Shown: positions 8,387 through 16,310 of the stretch, piece after piece
Layout: every line of letters begins with the position of its first letter
Position numbering within the stretch: the first letter of the stretch is position 1
Assembly: GCA_943371005.1 (NCBI GenBank)
Contig: CALRTB020000014.1
Coordinates: 13,205-77,204 of the forward strand
Origin: MRBY01 sp943371005
GTDB taxonomy: Bacteria > Cyanobacteriota > Cyanobacteriia > Cyanobacteriales > MRBY01
DNA: 64,000 nt
Direction of reading: 5' to 3'
The notes under the pieces: generated by a model
Database searches by the model: none
Told to the model about the DNA's origin: nothing
What the model saw: only the letters and a program-made list of their open reading frames with translations
Made by a program: the position numbers and the translations under genes

Positions 8387-9406
8387 TCAAGCATTATTTT
8401 CAGTGATGCTTCTGTGATAAGCAAGTAGGTCACGACACACAATATTTAGTGAAAAAATAACAACTGTGGAAATCACCATGTCAAAGAAACCGACATTTTC
8501 CATCTGGGTGCTTGAATGGATAGAGTTTCTATACACTCTAGCTGCTTCAACTAAGCGATTAGTCGTTCTTCTTATTATTCGCCTTTCTTGTGCTTCTTCA
8601 CACAGGATAAATAGACTTGATTCTCTAATTCTCCTTATTTCTTGTACATTTAATTGAGTATCAACACACAAAGTCTCTTTTAGTAGGGACTCAATGACAG
8701 ATACGACCATGATGCATGATGATTTAAATGCTTCATTTTCATAGGTTATTTTAATCTCTTCGATGTCTGCTTTGATAATTGCCTTTAGCTCGTCATCATC
8801 AATGAACTCTTCGACAAAACGTGCTGCTCCTTTAAGAGAATCAAGACATTGATATTCTAAAGAGGACAAATCAGTCTCTGTTGTTGCTTTTTTTTTGGCT
8901 TGCTCATGAAACTTATTTGTCACCTTTTGTAAATTAGATACAAGTGTTGACATACAAAATAATAAATTTCGAAAACTTTCTAATAGTATCCACTCGGTCT
9001 TGCTTGTACACCTGATGTCTTCACGATAGTGTGTATCTAGGTCGAATTCAGTCAATTTTTGATCAATTGGAGCTTCGTTATCGTAAAAGTCTCTCTCTGA
9101 ATCTCCTGAGTCAAAAAGAAGATTCAAGCTGACCGAAGATAATTTCATATTTGAGAGATTTTTTATTTTTTCATTATAGGCTTGGACAAGCTCTGAAAAA
9201 TTCTGTATGCAATCATCAGAGAATCTCAATTCAACGAGCTTTCGCCTTCTTTCAAGAGCTCCAGGATTTTGATCTTTTTCATCTCGGTAATAAGTATTAA
9301 GAGTATTGATGCAATCAAACATCCTCTTGATGTCTAGATAGTAACGCATACACACATGAAGACGATATAAGTCATAATATAATTCTTGTTTTAATTGCTT
9401 TTCCAT
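8387..9406 (-). CDS. HEPN-like protein of unknown function in AT-rich island
   Basis: 339 residues, mostly alpha-helical, rich in Lys, Glu, Asp and Ser. I do not recognise the N-terminal two thirds. The C-terminal third resembles HEPN domains: a helix SCIMVVSVIESLLKETL, then RVYRNSIH (R290 to H297), which fits the RX4-6H ribonuclease motif of HEPN toxins. The ATG at 9406 is preceded by AAGGGA and is chosen over 9439. The stretch has no HIP1 site and is visibly more AT-rich than its neighbours, which suggests horizontal acquisition. It borders a 121-bp inverted-repeat element. A single-gene defence or toxin role is possible but unproven; no antitoxin partner is seen. Confidence 0.5.
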   Translation of the reverse strand: MEKQLKQELYYDLYRLHVCMRYYLDIKRMFDCINTLNTYYRDEKDQNPGALERRRKLVELRFSDDCIQNFSELVQAYNEKIKNLSNMKLSSVSLNLLFDSGDSERDFYDNEAPIDQKLTEFDLDTHYREDIRCTSKTEWILLESFRNLLFCMSTLVSNLQKVTNKFHEQAKKKATTETDLSSLEYQCLDSLKGAARFVEEFIDDDELKAIIKADIEEIKITYENEAFKSSCIMVVSVIESLLKETLCVDTQLNVQEIRRIRESSLFILCEEAQERRIIRRTTNRLVEAARVYRNSIHSSTQMENVGFFDMVISTVVIFSLNIVCRDLLAYHRSITENNA

Positions 9407-9641
9407 AGTGTCCCTTTGGAATGAATTTGATTTAAACAATAAAATTTCATATTTACAGGTTATCTACTAGCCTATTTAATTACCTTTAACAAACAACTCA
9501 AGTGTATTGATGCTAGTACTAGGATTATTCCATATTTATTTTCCCGATCTCCACTTTTTAAAAGCAATGTGTTAGACGTAAGCTTCAGAATTGTGGATTA
9601 TTTTCATCAAGCTTCCCAAAGATTTTGGGCGATTAATTAAA

Positions 9642-10388
9642 TTAAATTCCCGCACCATCCAAATATTGTTGAATTTCCCGGTCAGACAAGCGGCAGCTAT
9701 CTTTTGTATATTGTGTATGTTGACGATGGTGGGCTGTGACGAGATCTGGCTGCTGTTGACCTTGGAGAGTTTGGACTTGCTCTTCTAGGGCTTCAATGCG
9801 GTCTAAGAGAGTACGAATTACCGTTGCTTCCGAATCGGGTAAGCTGCCGTGTTCCAAAGGATTGACCTTGACCCCAGAACGGTAGACGATCCGCCCCGGA
9901 ATGCCGACCACCGTACAATCTGAAGGCACATTGCGTAAGACCACTGACCCGGCCCCAATGCGCACGTTATTCCCAATTTCAATATTGCCGAGTACCTTAG
10001 CACCCCCACCAACTACCACATTCTCACCGAGGGTCGGGTGACGTTTGCCACTCTCTTTCCCCGTGCCGCCGAGGGTGACGCCTTGGTAGATCAAGCAATA
10101 GTCGCCGACAATGGCCGTTTCACCGATCACAACGCCCATGCCATGGTCAATAAAAACTCCGTGGCCAATGCAGGCACCTGGATGAATTTCAATCCCTGTT
10201 AAGAAGCGGGCGATATGGGAGAGAAATCGGGGGATAAACGGCAGACCAGAGCGATAGAGGGCATGGGACACGCGATGGAATAGCAGTGCTTGGAGGCCCG
10301 GATAGCAAAATAAAACTTCAAGCCAGTTACGCGCAGCGGGATCCCGTTCAAAAATAATGCGGAAGTCGGCGAGGAGGGTGGAGAGCAT
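9642..10388 (-). CDS. cysE: Serine O-acetyltransferase
   Basis: Catalyses acetyl-CoA + L-serine to O-acetylserine, the first step of cysteine synthesis. The left-handed beta-helix hexapeptide repeats are clear (GIEIHPGACIGHGVFIDHGMGVVIGETA, GGTGKESGKRHPTLG, VVVGGGAKVLGNIEIGNN). The catalytic His-Asp pair lies in FIDHGMGV. At 248 residues it is a short-type SAT with a C-terminal tail ending in a predicted helix (EIQQYLDGAGI). The terminal Ile is the usual residue for docking into O-acetylserine sulfhydrylase. It is followed by about 230 bases of AT-rich DNA up to the HEPN-like gene. Confidence 0.95.
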   Translation of the reverse strand: MLSTLLADFRIIFERDPAARNWLEVLFCYPGLQALLFHRVSHALYRSGLPFIPRFLSHIARFLTGIEIHPGACIGHGVFIDHGMGVVIGETAIVGDYCLIYQGVTLGGTGKESGKRHPTLGENVVVGGGAKVLGNIEIGNNVRIGAGSVVLRNVPSDCTVVGIPGRIVYRSGVKVNPLEHGSLPDSEATVIRTLLDRIEALEEQVQTLQGQQQPDLVTAHHRQHTQYTKDSCRLSDREIQQYLDGAGI

Positions 10389-10501
10389 AATGAATTCTAA
10401 TCAGAGCGATAATTCATGCCAAAGGTCAAGGCCATTTTCTATAGTATCCCTTGGTTGTTCTGCCTGGGGCAATTTTTTAGATTTCATCACCCAGGGGATA
10501 T

Positions 10502-12130
10502 TTACTTTAGGCGTCCTGACCGCAAAATACTAATGATTAGCCACAATCCTAAAAGACTGGCCGCTGCAAACAAAATTTCATTCACAATCATTAACTGACG
10601 GTTCGGCGAAATGGTAATGATTGCGGCTCCCATGATTAACGACCCCACCACAATGCTAAAGGAAAGGCGATTGGCAGAGTCGTCAATGCTACGGCGCAGG
10701 CCATCGAGTTCCCGCAGGTTTAAATTCCACTGGAGGGTTTCTGAGCTGAGGCGGTCGAGAATCACGTCAATCTGGCGCGGCGATCGCAAAGAGATCGTTT
10801 TGAGATCGAGGACCGTGCGGAACATGGTCTGAAATGGAGTATCTCCCACCAATTGCCGCCGGAAAATATCAGTGATCAGGGGCTTAATCTCATCGAGTAA
10901 ATTAACTTCTGGGTTAAAACTGCGGGCGACTCCCTCTAAATTGGCAAGACTTTTGGCATACAAACCCAAATTTCCGGGGAGTTTGACCTTATTATTGCGG
11001 GCCACCTGCAAAATTTCGTAAAACACCTCACTAAAATTCAGTTGCGTTAAGCTCCGGTCGTAATATTTGCGCAGCAGGCGATCGTAGTTGGCTTCTAGGC
11101 GGGCGATATTCGTTGTGTGAGACCCTTCAGAGAGCTCAAGGGTCAACTGGGCACAGCTTTGGGCATCCATATCCACAATGGCCAGCAGCATCTCTGTCAG
11201 CAGTTTCTGGGTGCGCGGATCAAGGCGACCAATCATTCCACAATCAATTAATGCCACCGTCTGGCTATCGAGGTAAAAAATATTACCGGGGTGAGGATCG
11301 GCGTGGAAAAAACCATCCACAAAAATTTGCTGGAAAAAAGCCCGAAACAAAATGGTAGTGATCGCTTGACGTTGTTTTTCTGAAATGACTTCCGCTTCAA
11401 GGAGGGGTTTTCCATCGAGCCATTCCATAACCAGCAGCTTTTCGGTGGTTAGCTCCCAATAAATTTCTGGGATTGTCAGTTTTTGTTGATCGAACCAACT
11501 GCTTTTTGCTAAATTGCGCCGGAGTTGATCGGTGTAACCTGCTTCGGTACGAAAATCGAGTTCCGCCTGGACAGCCTTGGTAAATTCTTTCGCAAGGGCA
11601 ATCACATCATAATCTTGGCCAAATTCTGTTAAAGCAGCGAGTTCCGCAATTCCTTTGATCAGGGCAATGTCTTGGGCGACGATTTGATCAATGCCTGGCC
11701 GCTGCACCTTTAGGGCGACGGCTTGACCACTCCGCAGTACCGCCCGATGGATTTGGGCAATGGAACCCGCCGCAATGGGATTGGGATTGATTTCTTGAAA
11801 GACATCTTCGAGGGGGCTGGAGAGTTGCTGGCGAATAGTTTGCTCGATTTCAAACCAAGGCACCGTGGGGACTTTTGCCTGGAGGGCAGTGAGGGCCTCA
11901 ATGTATTTAGGTGGCAAAAGATCGGGTCTAGTGCTCAAAAGCTGTCCGAGCTTGACATAAAAAGGCCCAAGCTCCACCAGAATATTGCGAAAAACTTCAG
12001 GGGGGGGGATCTGTGGTTTATCGGCTTTGCCACCGGTCAAGAGACTCTTCATGAAGTCCCAACCATTACTAAAAACAATTTCAATGATTTCCCGTTGGCG
12101 TGAACTGCTCTGGGTCAGAGAAAAAACCAT
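10502..12130 (-). CDS. ABC1/UbiB-family atypical protein kinase
   Basis: 542 residues of the ABC1/ADCK/UbiB family, linked to quinone or prenyl-lipid metabolism. Family features: KxGQ motif in FYVKLGQLLSTRPDLLPPKY; an Ala-rich nucleotide loop AAGSIAQIHRA; the catalytic segment FFHADPHPGNIFY; and the metal-binding IDCGMIGRL. Two C-terminal hydrophobic segments (IVVGSLIMGAAIITI, and LFAAASLLGLWLIISIL) would anchor it in a membrane. The ATG at 12130 matches the usual N-terminus; an upstream ATG at 12202 is possible. Cyanobacteria have several paralogs and the substrate cannot be named. Confidence 0.9.
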   Translation of the reverse strand: MVFSLTQSSSRQREIIEIVFSNGWDFMKSLLTGGKADKPQIPPPEVFRNILVELGPFYVKLGQLLSTRPDLLPPKYIEALTALQAKVPTVPWFEIEQTIRQQLSSPLEDVFQEINPNPIAAGSIAQIHRAVLRSGQAVALKVQRPGIDQIVAQDIALIKGIAELAALTEFGQDYDVIALAKEFTKAVQAELDFRTEAGYTDQLRRNLAKSSWFDQQKLTIPEIYWELTTEKLLVMEWLDGKPLLEAEVISEKQRQAITTILFRAFFQQIFVDGFFHADPHPGNIFYLDSQTVALIDCGMIGRLDPRTQKLLTEMLLAIVDMDAQSCAQLTLELSEGSHTTNIARLEANYDRLLRKYYDRSLTQLNFSEVFYEILQVARNNKVKLPGNLGLYAKSLANLEGVARSFNPEVNLLDEIKPLITDIFRRQLVGDTPFQTMFRTVLDLKTISLRSPRQIDVILDRLSSETLQWNLNLRELDGLRRSIDDSANRLSFSIVVGSLIMGAAIITISPNRQLMIVNEILFAAASLLGLWLIISILRSGRLK

Positions 12131-12532
12131 GGAATACCCGCTGTAGAGTGGTGTCTGGTCTCTACTATAAGTCAATTTTTTTGGTTGCTTCCACTGGTAC
12201 ACAAGAAATTGTCCCTAATGATTTCAAGTTTTTTTGCAAAACTAATTTCCAAGGCAAGCCTATCGCTTAGGACTATTTTGTCCTGTCGTTCCAGCCCCCC
12301 TTAGAACCCAATGTTTTTATGCTGGTTTTCCCGTGTCCCCTTTTTGTGTTTAAACCTTAAGACTCTGTTAAGAACGAAAAAAGCAAGGGTAGGATAAGGA
12401 TAGATATTAGTTTAGTATTTGAGCTTTTGAAATATAAAGACAAAACAAATTTTTAGCTATTAAAAATAAAGAAATAACTCTCCTTAAAACTTTGAGAAAA
12501 TCATTTTTGTTGATGGGTCTAATGAAGTCAAA
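12131..12532. other. AT-rich intergenic region between divergent genes
   Basis: About 400 bases between the UbiB-like gene (minus) and the thioredoxin-CcdA gene (plus). It should hold both promoters. I see no RNA gene, convincing operator or terminator in it; poly-A/T tracts dominate the right half. Confidence 0.4.
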
Positions 12533-13912
12533 ATGAAACTTTTAAACATTTACCAAAAAACCATTTATTTTTTCCTTGTTTTTACTTTAGGATTTTTCCT
12601 TCATCTTGCTCCAGCGATCGCCAATGAGAATAGCGTAGAAGTTTATTTTTTTTACAGTGATACCTGCCCCCATTGTGCCGAACAGAAGCCATTAATGGAA
12701 TATATTGATCAACAAAATGAAACAGTCGTCTTAAAAGCCTATGAAGTGAATCAGAATCCTTATGTTTGGCGGGATTTCATCGTTCAACAAAAACTAACTA
12801 CCACCGCTGTCCCCCGTACTCAAATTGGCGATCGCTCATTCATTGGCTACAGCGATACCGACGGAAATCTAGAATACAATCCTATCTACCAAGGCTATGT
12901 CGGCTACCGTAATCAGATTATCCAAGCCATTGAAGCCCAGTTGGGACAACGGATCAATATTCCCGGCAGGCATGTCAGCCAGACTATTCCTTGGTGGATC
13001 TTAGGTGTACCGGCCTTTTATTTTTGTTGCCATCCTATTTTTAAACGAAGACTTAAAACCGACCAGCAAAAACGATACTGGATTGGCGGTGGGATTGCAC
13101 TGATTTTAGTGAGTCTCTTTATATTTTTGGCTATGATTCCTGAAGCGATGATCAAAAATATGGCCCAAGGTTTACCTTTTCCAGTCTTTGTTTCTATCCT
13201 GTCTTTGGCTGATGGATTTAATCCCTGTGCGTTTACGGTTTTACTGATTTTATTATCTCTCCTTACTTATACTAAAAGCCGGCGTGATATGGCCATCATT
13301 GGTCTGACTTTCGTGTTTACGTCTGCTGTGATGTATTTTGTGTTTATTATATTAATGATTGCAGTGGGATCAGTTTTTCTAGAAACTTATGGAAAAATTA
13401 CGCTACTCATTCTGGGGGTTTTGATTACCATTGCTGGTGTTATCAATCTCAAAGATTATCTGCTATCTAACCAATTGATTTCCCTGAGTCTTTCCCGAAA
13501 AGAAAAGGTTTTAATTAGCCAAAAGGCAGGCAAAATATCCCGAACGCTCCAACTCCACCAACGTAATCCCAAAGTTTTTTTGGCAGCCCTGGGAGGCACA
13601 ATGGTGCTAGCAATTTTTGTAAATGTAATTGAATTAGGTTGTACGGCGATTTTGCCGGTCGTTTATCTGACGAGCTTGGTCCAATATTGCCCAGCAAACA
13701 ACAGTTGGTTTTGCTTTTCTGCTTGGACTGGATTATATTCACTAGTCTATATTGTGCCGCTTCTAGCAATTTTAGGAAACTTTATCTATTCCTTTAAATC
13801 GGCTCGCTTGACGGAACATCAGGGAAAAGTATTAAAGCTCGTAAGTGGTACTTTAATGATTTTCTTTGGGATCATTATGGTTGTGAGACCACAACTTTTA
13901 TTGTTCGGCTAA
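12533..13912 (+). CDS. Thioredoxin-like domain fused to CcdA/DsbD-type membrane domain
   Basis: 459 residues. An N-terminal signal or anchor segment (IYFFLVFTLGFFLHLAPAIA) precedes a thioredoxin/glutaredoxin-like domain with CPHC (VYFFYSDTCPHCAEQKP). After a first membrane helix (TIPWWILGVPAFYFCC) comes a multi-helix domain with NPCAFTVLLILLSLL and, much later, ELGCTAILPVVY. These are the paired membrane cysteines expected for CcdA/DsbD electron shuttles. A redox relay moving electrons across the membrane is the likely role, with the thioredoxin domain on the exported side. The substrate is unknown. Its stop lies only two bases from the stop of the convergent [2Fe-2S] gene. Confidence 0.8.
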   Translation: MKLLNIYQKTIYFFLVFTLGFFLHLAPAIANENSVEVYFFYSDTCPHCAEQKPLMEYIDQQNETVVLKAYEVNQNPYVWRDFIVQQKLTTTAVPRTQIGDRSFIGYSDTDGNLEYNPIYQGYVGYRNQIIQAIEAQLGQRINIPGRHVSQTIPWWILGVPAFYFCCHPIFKRRLKTDQQKRYWIGGGIALILVSLFIFLAMIPEAMIKNMAQGLPFPVFVSILSLADGFNPCAFTVLLILLSLLTYTKSRRDMAIIGLTFVFTSAVMYFVFIILMIAVGSVFLETYGKITLLILGVLITIAGVINLKDYLLSNQLISLSLSRKEKVLISQKAGKISRTLQLHQRNPKVFLAALGGTMVLAIFVNVIELGCTAILPVVYLTSLVQYCPANNSWFCFSAWTGLYSLVYIVPLLAILGNFIYSFKSARLTEHQGKVLKLVSGTLMIFFGIIMVVRPQLLLFG

Positions 13913-13914
13913 GC

Positions 13915-14580
13915 TTAGAGAATTTGATCCGAAGCAACCAATTGGGGATCAAGATGTTTTTGAAAGTGTTGGTGAATGAGTTCAGCGGCAGCATTGGGAG
14001 GAAAATTACTGTACTTCTGTTTGTCGGGCATCACCACAAGGTTCGGTGCTTTTTTACAGCGGCCCATGCAACCAGTGGTTTCGATCCTGACTTGGTCAGC
14101 GATGCCTTGGTCTCGGATAGCTTCTTGGAGGCGTTCGTAAATGAGTTGGCCGCCCCGTTTCCAGCAGGTGGATTTTTTGCACAAAACAATTTTCTGGGAA
14201 CCATTAACGGCTGGGCTGGGATTTTCTTCAATGTTGGGGGTTTTGTTGCCTGTTGAATCGGCAGCTCCTGTAGGGCGATCGCCAGGAGAATTGCTAGGCG
14301 TTTTACCTTGAGGCTCTGATAAGAGAGCAATGTGTTGGATTTCTAACTTCTCTTTGGATTTTTTGGGATGACGCCAAATGATGCCCCGCACCTCTAGCTT
14401 GCTGTGGGGTTCGAGCTGAAAATGGAGACGTTTGTGGAGCTTGCTCGGGATCTTAAATCGGTAGGAGCCATGGTCGGTCTGGAGATCGAAATGTCGAATC
14501 CGCTGGTGTTTACCCAGTTTAAAGTTGCTGGCTGTACCGACAAAGGCAAAGGATCGGTGGTGAACGGCTAGTGTAATCAT
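13915..14580 (-). CDS. Protein with C-terminal thioredoxin-like [2Fe-2S] ferredoxin domain
   Basis: 221 residues. The C-terminal 80 residues hold the four cysteines of a thioredoxin-fold [2Fe-2S] ferredoxin (CKKSTCWKRGG and GCMGRCKKAPNLVVMPD). The N-terminal half (MITLAVHHRSFAFVG...GSYRFKIPSKLHKRLHFQLEPHSKLEVRGIIW) looks like a small beta-barrel domain that I cannot name. A Pro/Ser/Asn-rich linker joins the halves. The ATG at 14580 is chosen because the upstream extension has no family-like sequence. The partner in electron transfer is unknown; the facing redox-membrane gene may be chance. Confidence 0.75.
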   Translation of the reverse strand: MITLAVHHRSFAFVGTASNFKLGKHQRIRHFDLQTDHGSYRFKIPSKLHKRLHFQLEPHSKLEVRGIIWRHPKKSKEKLEIQHIALLSEPQGKTPSNSPGDRPTGAADSTGNKTPNIEENPSPAVNGSQKIVLCKKSTCWKRGGQLIYERLQEAIRDQGIADQVRIETTGCMGRCKKAPNLVVMPDKQKYSNFPPNAAAELIHQHFQKHLDPQLVASDQIL

Positions 14581-14690
14581 GAATAAATAAAAATCTTTCT
14601 TAAACAAACGGACGAGATGCAACCATTGTTTTTGGAGATGATTTGAAAATAAGCAGGCTTTTTGACAACGTCTTTGGGGAAATTCTCGCT

Positions 14691-14969
14691 CTATTCAGAA
14701 CGGGTATTCGGGAGGTGACGTTGGGATGATTCGAGATTGGCCCGGAGTGACACGGGGGAAGAAGGGGAATTTGTAGAGAGAGTCAGAGTTGTCTTGATGG
14801 CTTGTTTTAGTAGGGGTTTCCCTAATTTGAAGGTGGTAGATAAGGCGATCGCCCCCAACATCACCGTACCGAGGCTAGTGAGCGCCTTTGAATCACCCCG
14901 ATGATAATCCTCAAAAATTTCCCTGAGATGCAAACTGAGGACGGACTTATTCCAGTGAATCAAAGACAT
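14691..14969 (-). CDS. Small hypothetical protein, possibly related to the DUF5132-like protein
   Basis: 92 residues with one hydrophobic segment (LTSLGTVMLGAIALSTTF) followed by KLGKPLLKQAIKTTLTLS and a Ser/Asn-rich tail. The segment order (hydrophobic helix, then KP...KxxIK) resembles the 100-residue protein at 19069-19371, suggesting a distant relationship. It flanks the iron-related cluster on the same strand. Function unknown. Confidence 0.55.
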   Translation of the reverse strand: MSLIHWNKSVLSLHLREIFEDYHRGDSKALTSLGTVMLGAIALSTTFKLGKPLLKQAIKTTLTLSTNSPSSPVSLRANLESSQRHLPNTRSE

Positions 14970-15151
14970 GGCTAAACTTGAACCTCATTGAAAGTTTTGC
15001 AAGGTAAACCTGGGTTTATTATTGCATAATCTTTGCAATTGAAGCGTCTTTTTATGGAGAAAATTGATGCCCTAGGCTAGGGATGGTGACAGTGGCGGCT
15101 TTTATTTCCGTGACGAAATCTATGAATTTATGCCATGAGAGCTTTTAGATA

Positions 15152-15180
15152 TTGACACAAAATCAAACGAGGGCTATCTT
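15152..15180 (+). promoter_or_regulatory. Sigma-70-type promoter
   Basis: TTGACA at 15152-15157, 17-base spacer, TATCTT at 15175-15180. It points to the gene at 15229, which has a strong AGGAGG ribosome-binding site. Confidence 0.6.
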
Positions 15181-15228
15181 GAGGATAGAAAAGGAATAAA
15201 TTCCCCACATTTTTCAGGAGGAAAGACA

Positions 15229-15657
15229 ATGAGAGGTAGAGGTGGAATGCGCCCCGGTGCCGGTCGTAAGAGTGCATGGCAGAGTGGCGCAACAAAAACG
15301 ATTCGCGTCCCCGCAGCGATTGAAGAGGAGCTATTAACCTTGGGAAAGCATTTAGATCGCGGGCAGGCTGTTCTCACGGGGCAAACCCTGCACCAACTCG
15401 AGGACATCTTGGCAAATTATCAAGCCCAATGCGACACCAATCCCGATGAAGCGTGGGAACCTGTCCGTCAACTGATTGCAGAAATTCAGACAGTACTTGA
15501 TCAAGCACCCCTCCGGGGTCGTGGCAGAATGGGACGTCGGGGTATGCTGGGACAGGGTCAAGGTAACCGTTGCCGTGGGGGTCAGCCCTTGGAGATGAAT
15601 GATGTTGACCTCGCGGCAGTGGATATAGAGGCTCAAGCTCCAGAATCCCACTGCTAG
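15229..15657 (+). CDS. Gly/Arg-rich hypothetical protein with possible DNA-binding N-terminus
   Basis: 142 residues. The N-terminus (MRGRGGMRPGAGRKSAW...GATKTIRVPAAI) contains the GAGRKS...IRVP pattern seen in small DNA-binding or ribbon-helix-helix-like proteins. The middle is helical (EEELLTLGKHLDRGQAV), and a Gly/Arg-rich stretch (RGRGRMGRRGMLGQGQGNR) precedes an acidic tail ending in ESHC. AGGAGG precedes the ATG, with a good promoter upstream. It is convergent with the ferritin-like gene, whose product also has a Gly/Arg-rich tail. I do not recognise the family; regulation of the iron cluster is only a guess. Confidence 0.6.
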   Translation: MRGRGGMRPGAGRKSAWQSGATKTIRVPAAIEEELLTLGKHLDRGQAVLTGQTLHQLEDILANYQAQCDTNPDEAWEPVRQLIAEIQTVLDQAPLRGRGRMGRRGMLGQGQGNRCRGGQPLEMNDVDLAAVDIEAQAPESHC

Positions 15658-15682
15658 CAAAAGGCGATCGCCACCCGAAACA

Positions 15683-16219
15683 TTAACGACAGCCCGTCCC
15701 ACAGTGACCGAAAGTAGTTCTGCTGCGTTGACCATGTCGAAAGCCCCGCCCTTTCCTGCCCCCGGTGCCTCGTCCTCCATAGGATGCTGCCTGTTCGGGG
15801 TCGAGGGGTGGGGTCTTGATCGGCAACCCCACTGCCCGTTGAAAGGCGCGGAGGTGATTTTGTTGGGAAGCCCGCTGGAGATTGCGAAAAACCCGTTGCA
15901 CATCGCCATAGCCGGCGCTGAGAGCCAGGAGTTTTTCATACATTTCGCCATTTTCAATTTCTGCTGCTACCCCCGCTAAACAGGCTTCATGGAGGGTGGC
16001 AGGGGCAAGAATTTTATTGATCCAAGGGTTAATGGGGATGGGCAGTTGATATTTACGGAAAAGGGGCAAAAGGGCGTGAATATGGCGTTTTTCGGCTTCG
16101 ATAATATTCGTAAAAGGACGCACCGCTCCAAATTTTTCGATGACAACGCGATAGGTTTCGCAGGCTTTGTATTCGTCTTGGAGGGCTTCGTTAAGGGCGA
16201 TTTCTAAATTTTTTAGCAT
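15683..16219 (-). CDS. Ferritin-like protein (DUF2202 type) with Gly/Arg-rich tail
   Basis: 178 residues. Two helical hairpins carry the expected metal ligands: EALQDEYKACETY and IIEAEKRHIHALLPLF in the first half, AAEIENGEMYEKLL and ASQQNHLRAFQRA in the second. This fits the DUF2202 branch of the ferritin-like superfamily. The last 35 residues are Gly/Arg-rich and end with HCGTGC. The ATG at 16219 starts MLKNLEIALNEAL; 16231 is an alternative. It follows the P-type ATPase gene on the same strand and is the last gene of a co-oriented set starting at feoA, which suggests a role in iron handling. Confidence 0.75.
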   Translation of the reverse strand: MLKNLEIALNEALQDEYKACETYRVVIEKFGAVRPFTNIIEAEKRHIHALLPLFRKYQLPIPINPWINKILAPATLHEACLAGVAAEIENGEMYEKLLALSAGYGDVQRVFRNLQRASQQNHLRAFQRAVGLPIKTPPLDPEQAASYGGRGTGGRKGRGFRHGQRSRTTFGHCGTGCR

Positions 16220-16310
16220 TGTAAAAAACAAAAATAAATTGTTGAAAAATAAACGACAAATTAGCGTCAGAATATAATCGTGGGTTGTGCCACCTCACTG
16301 CTGGAAATAA

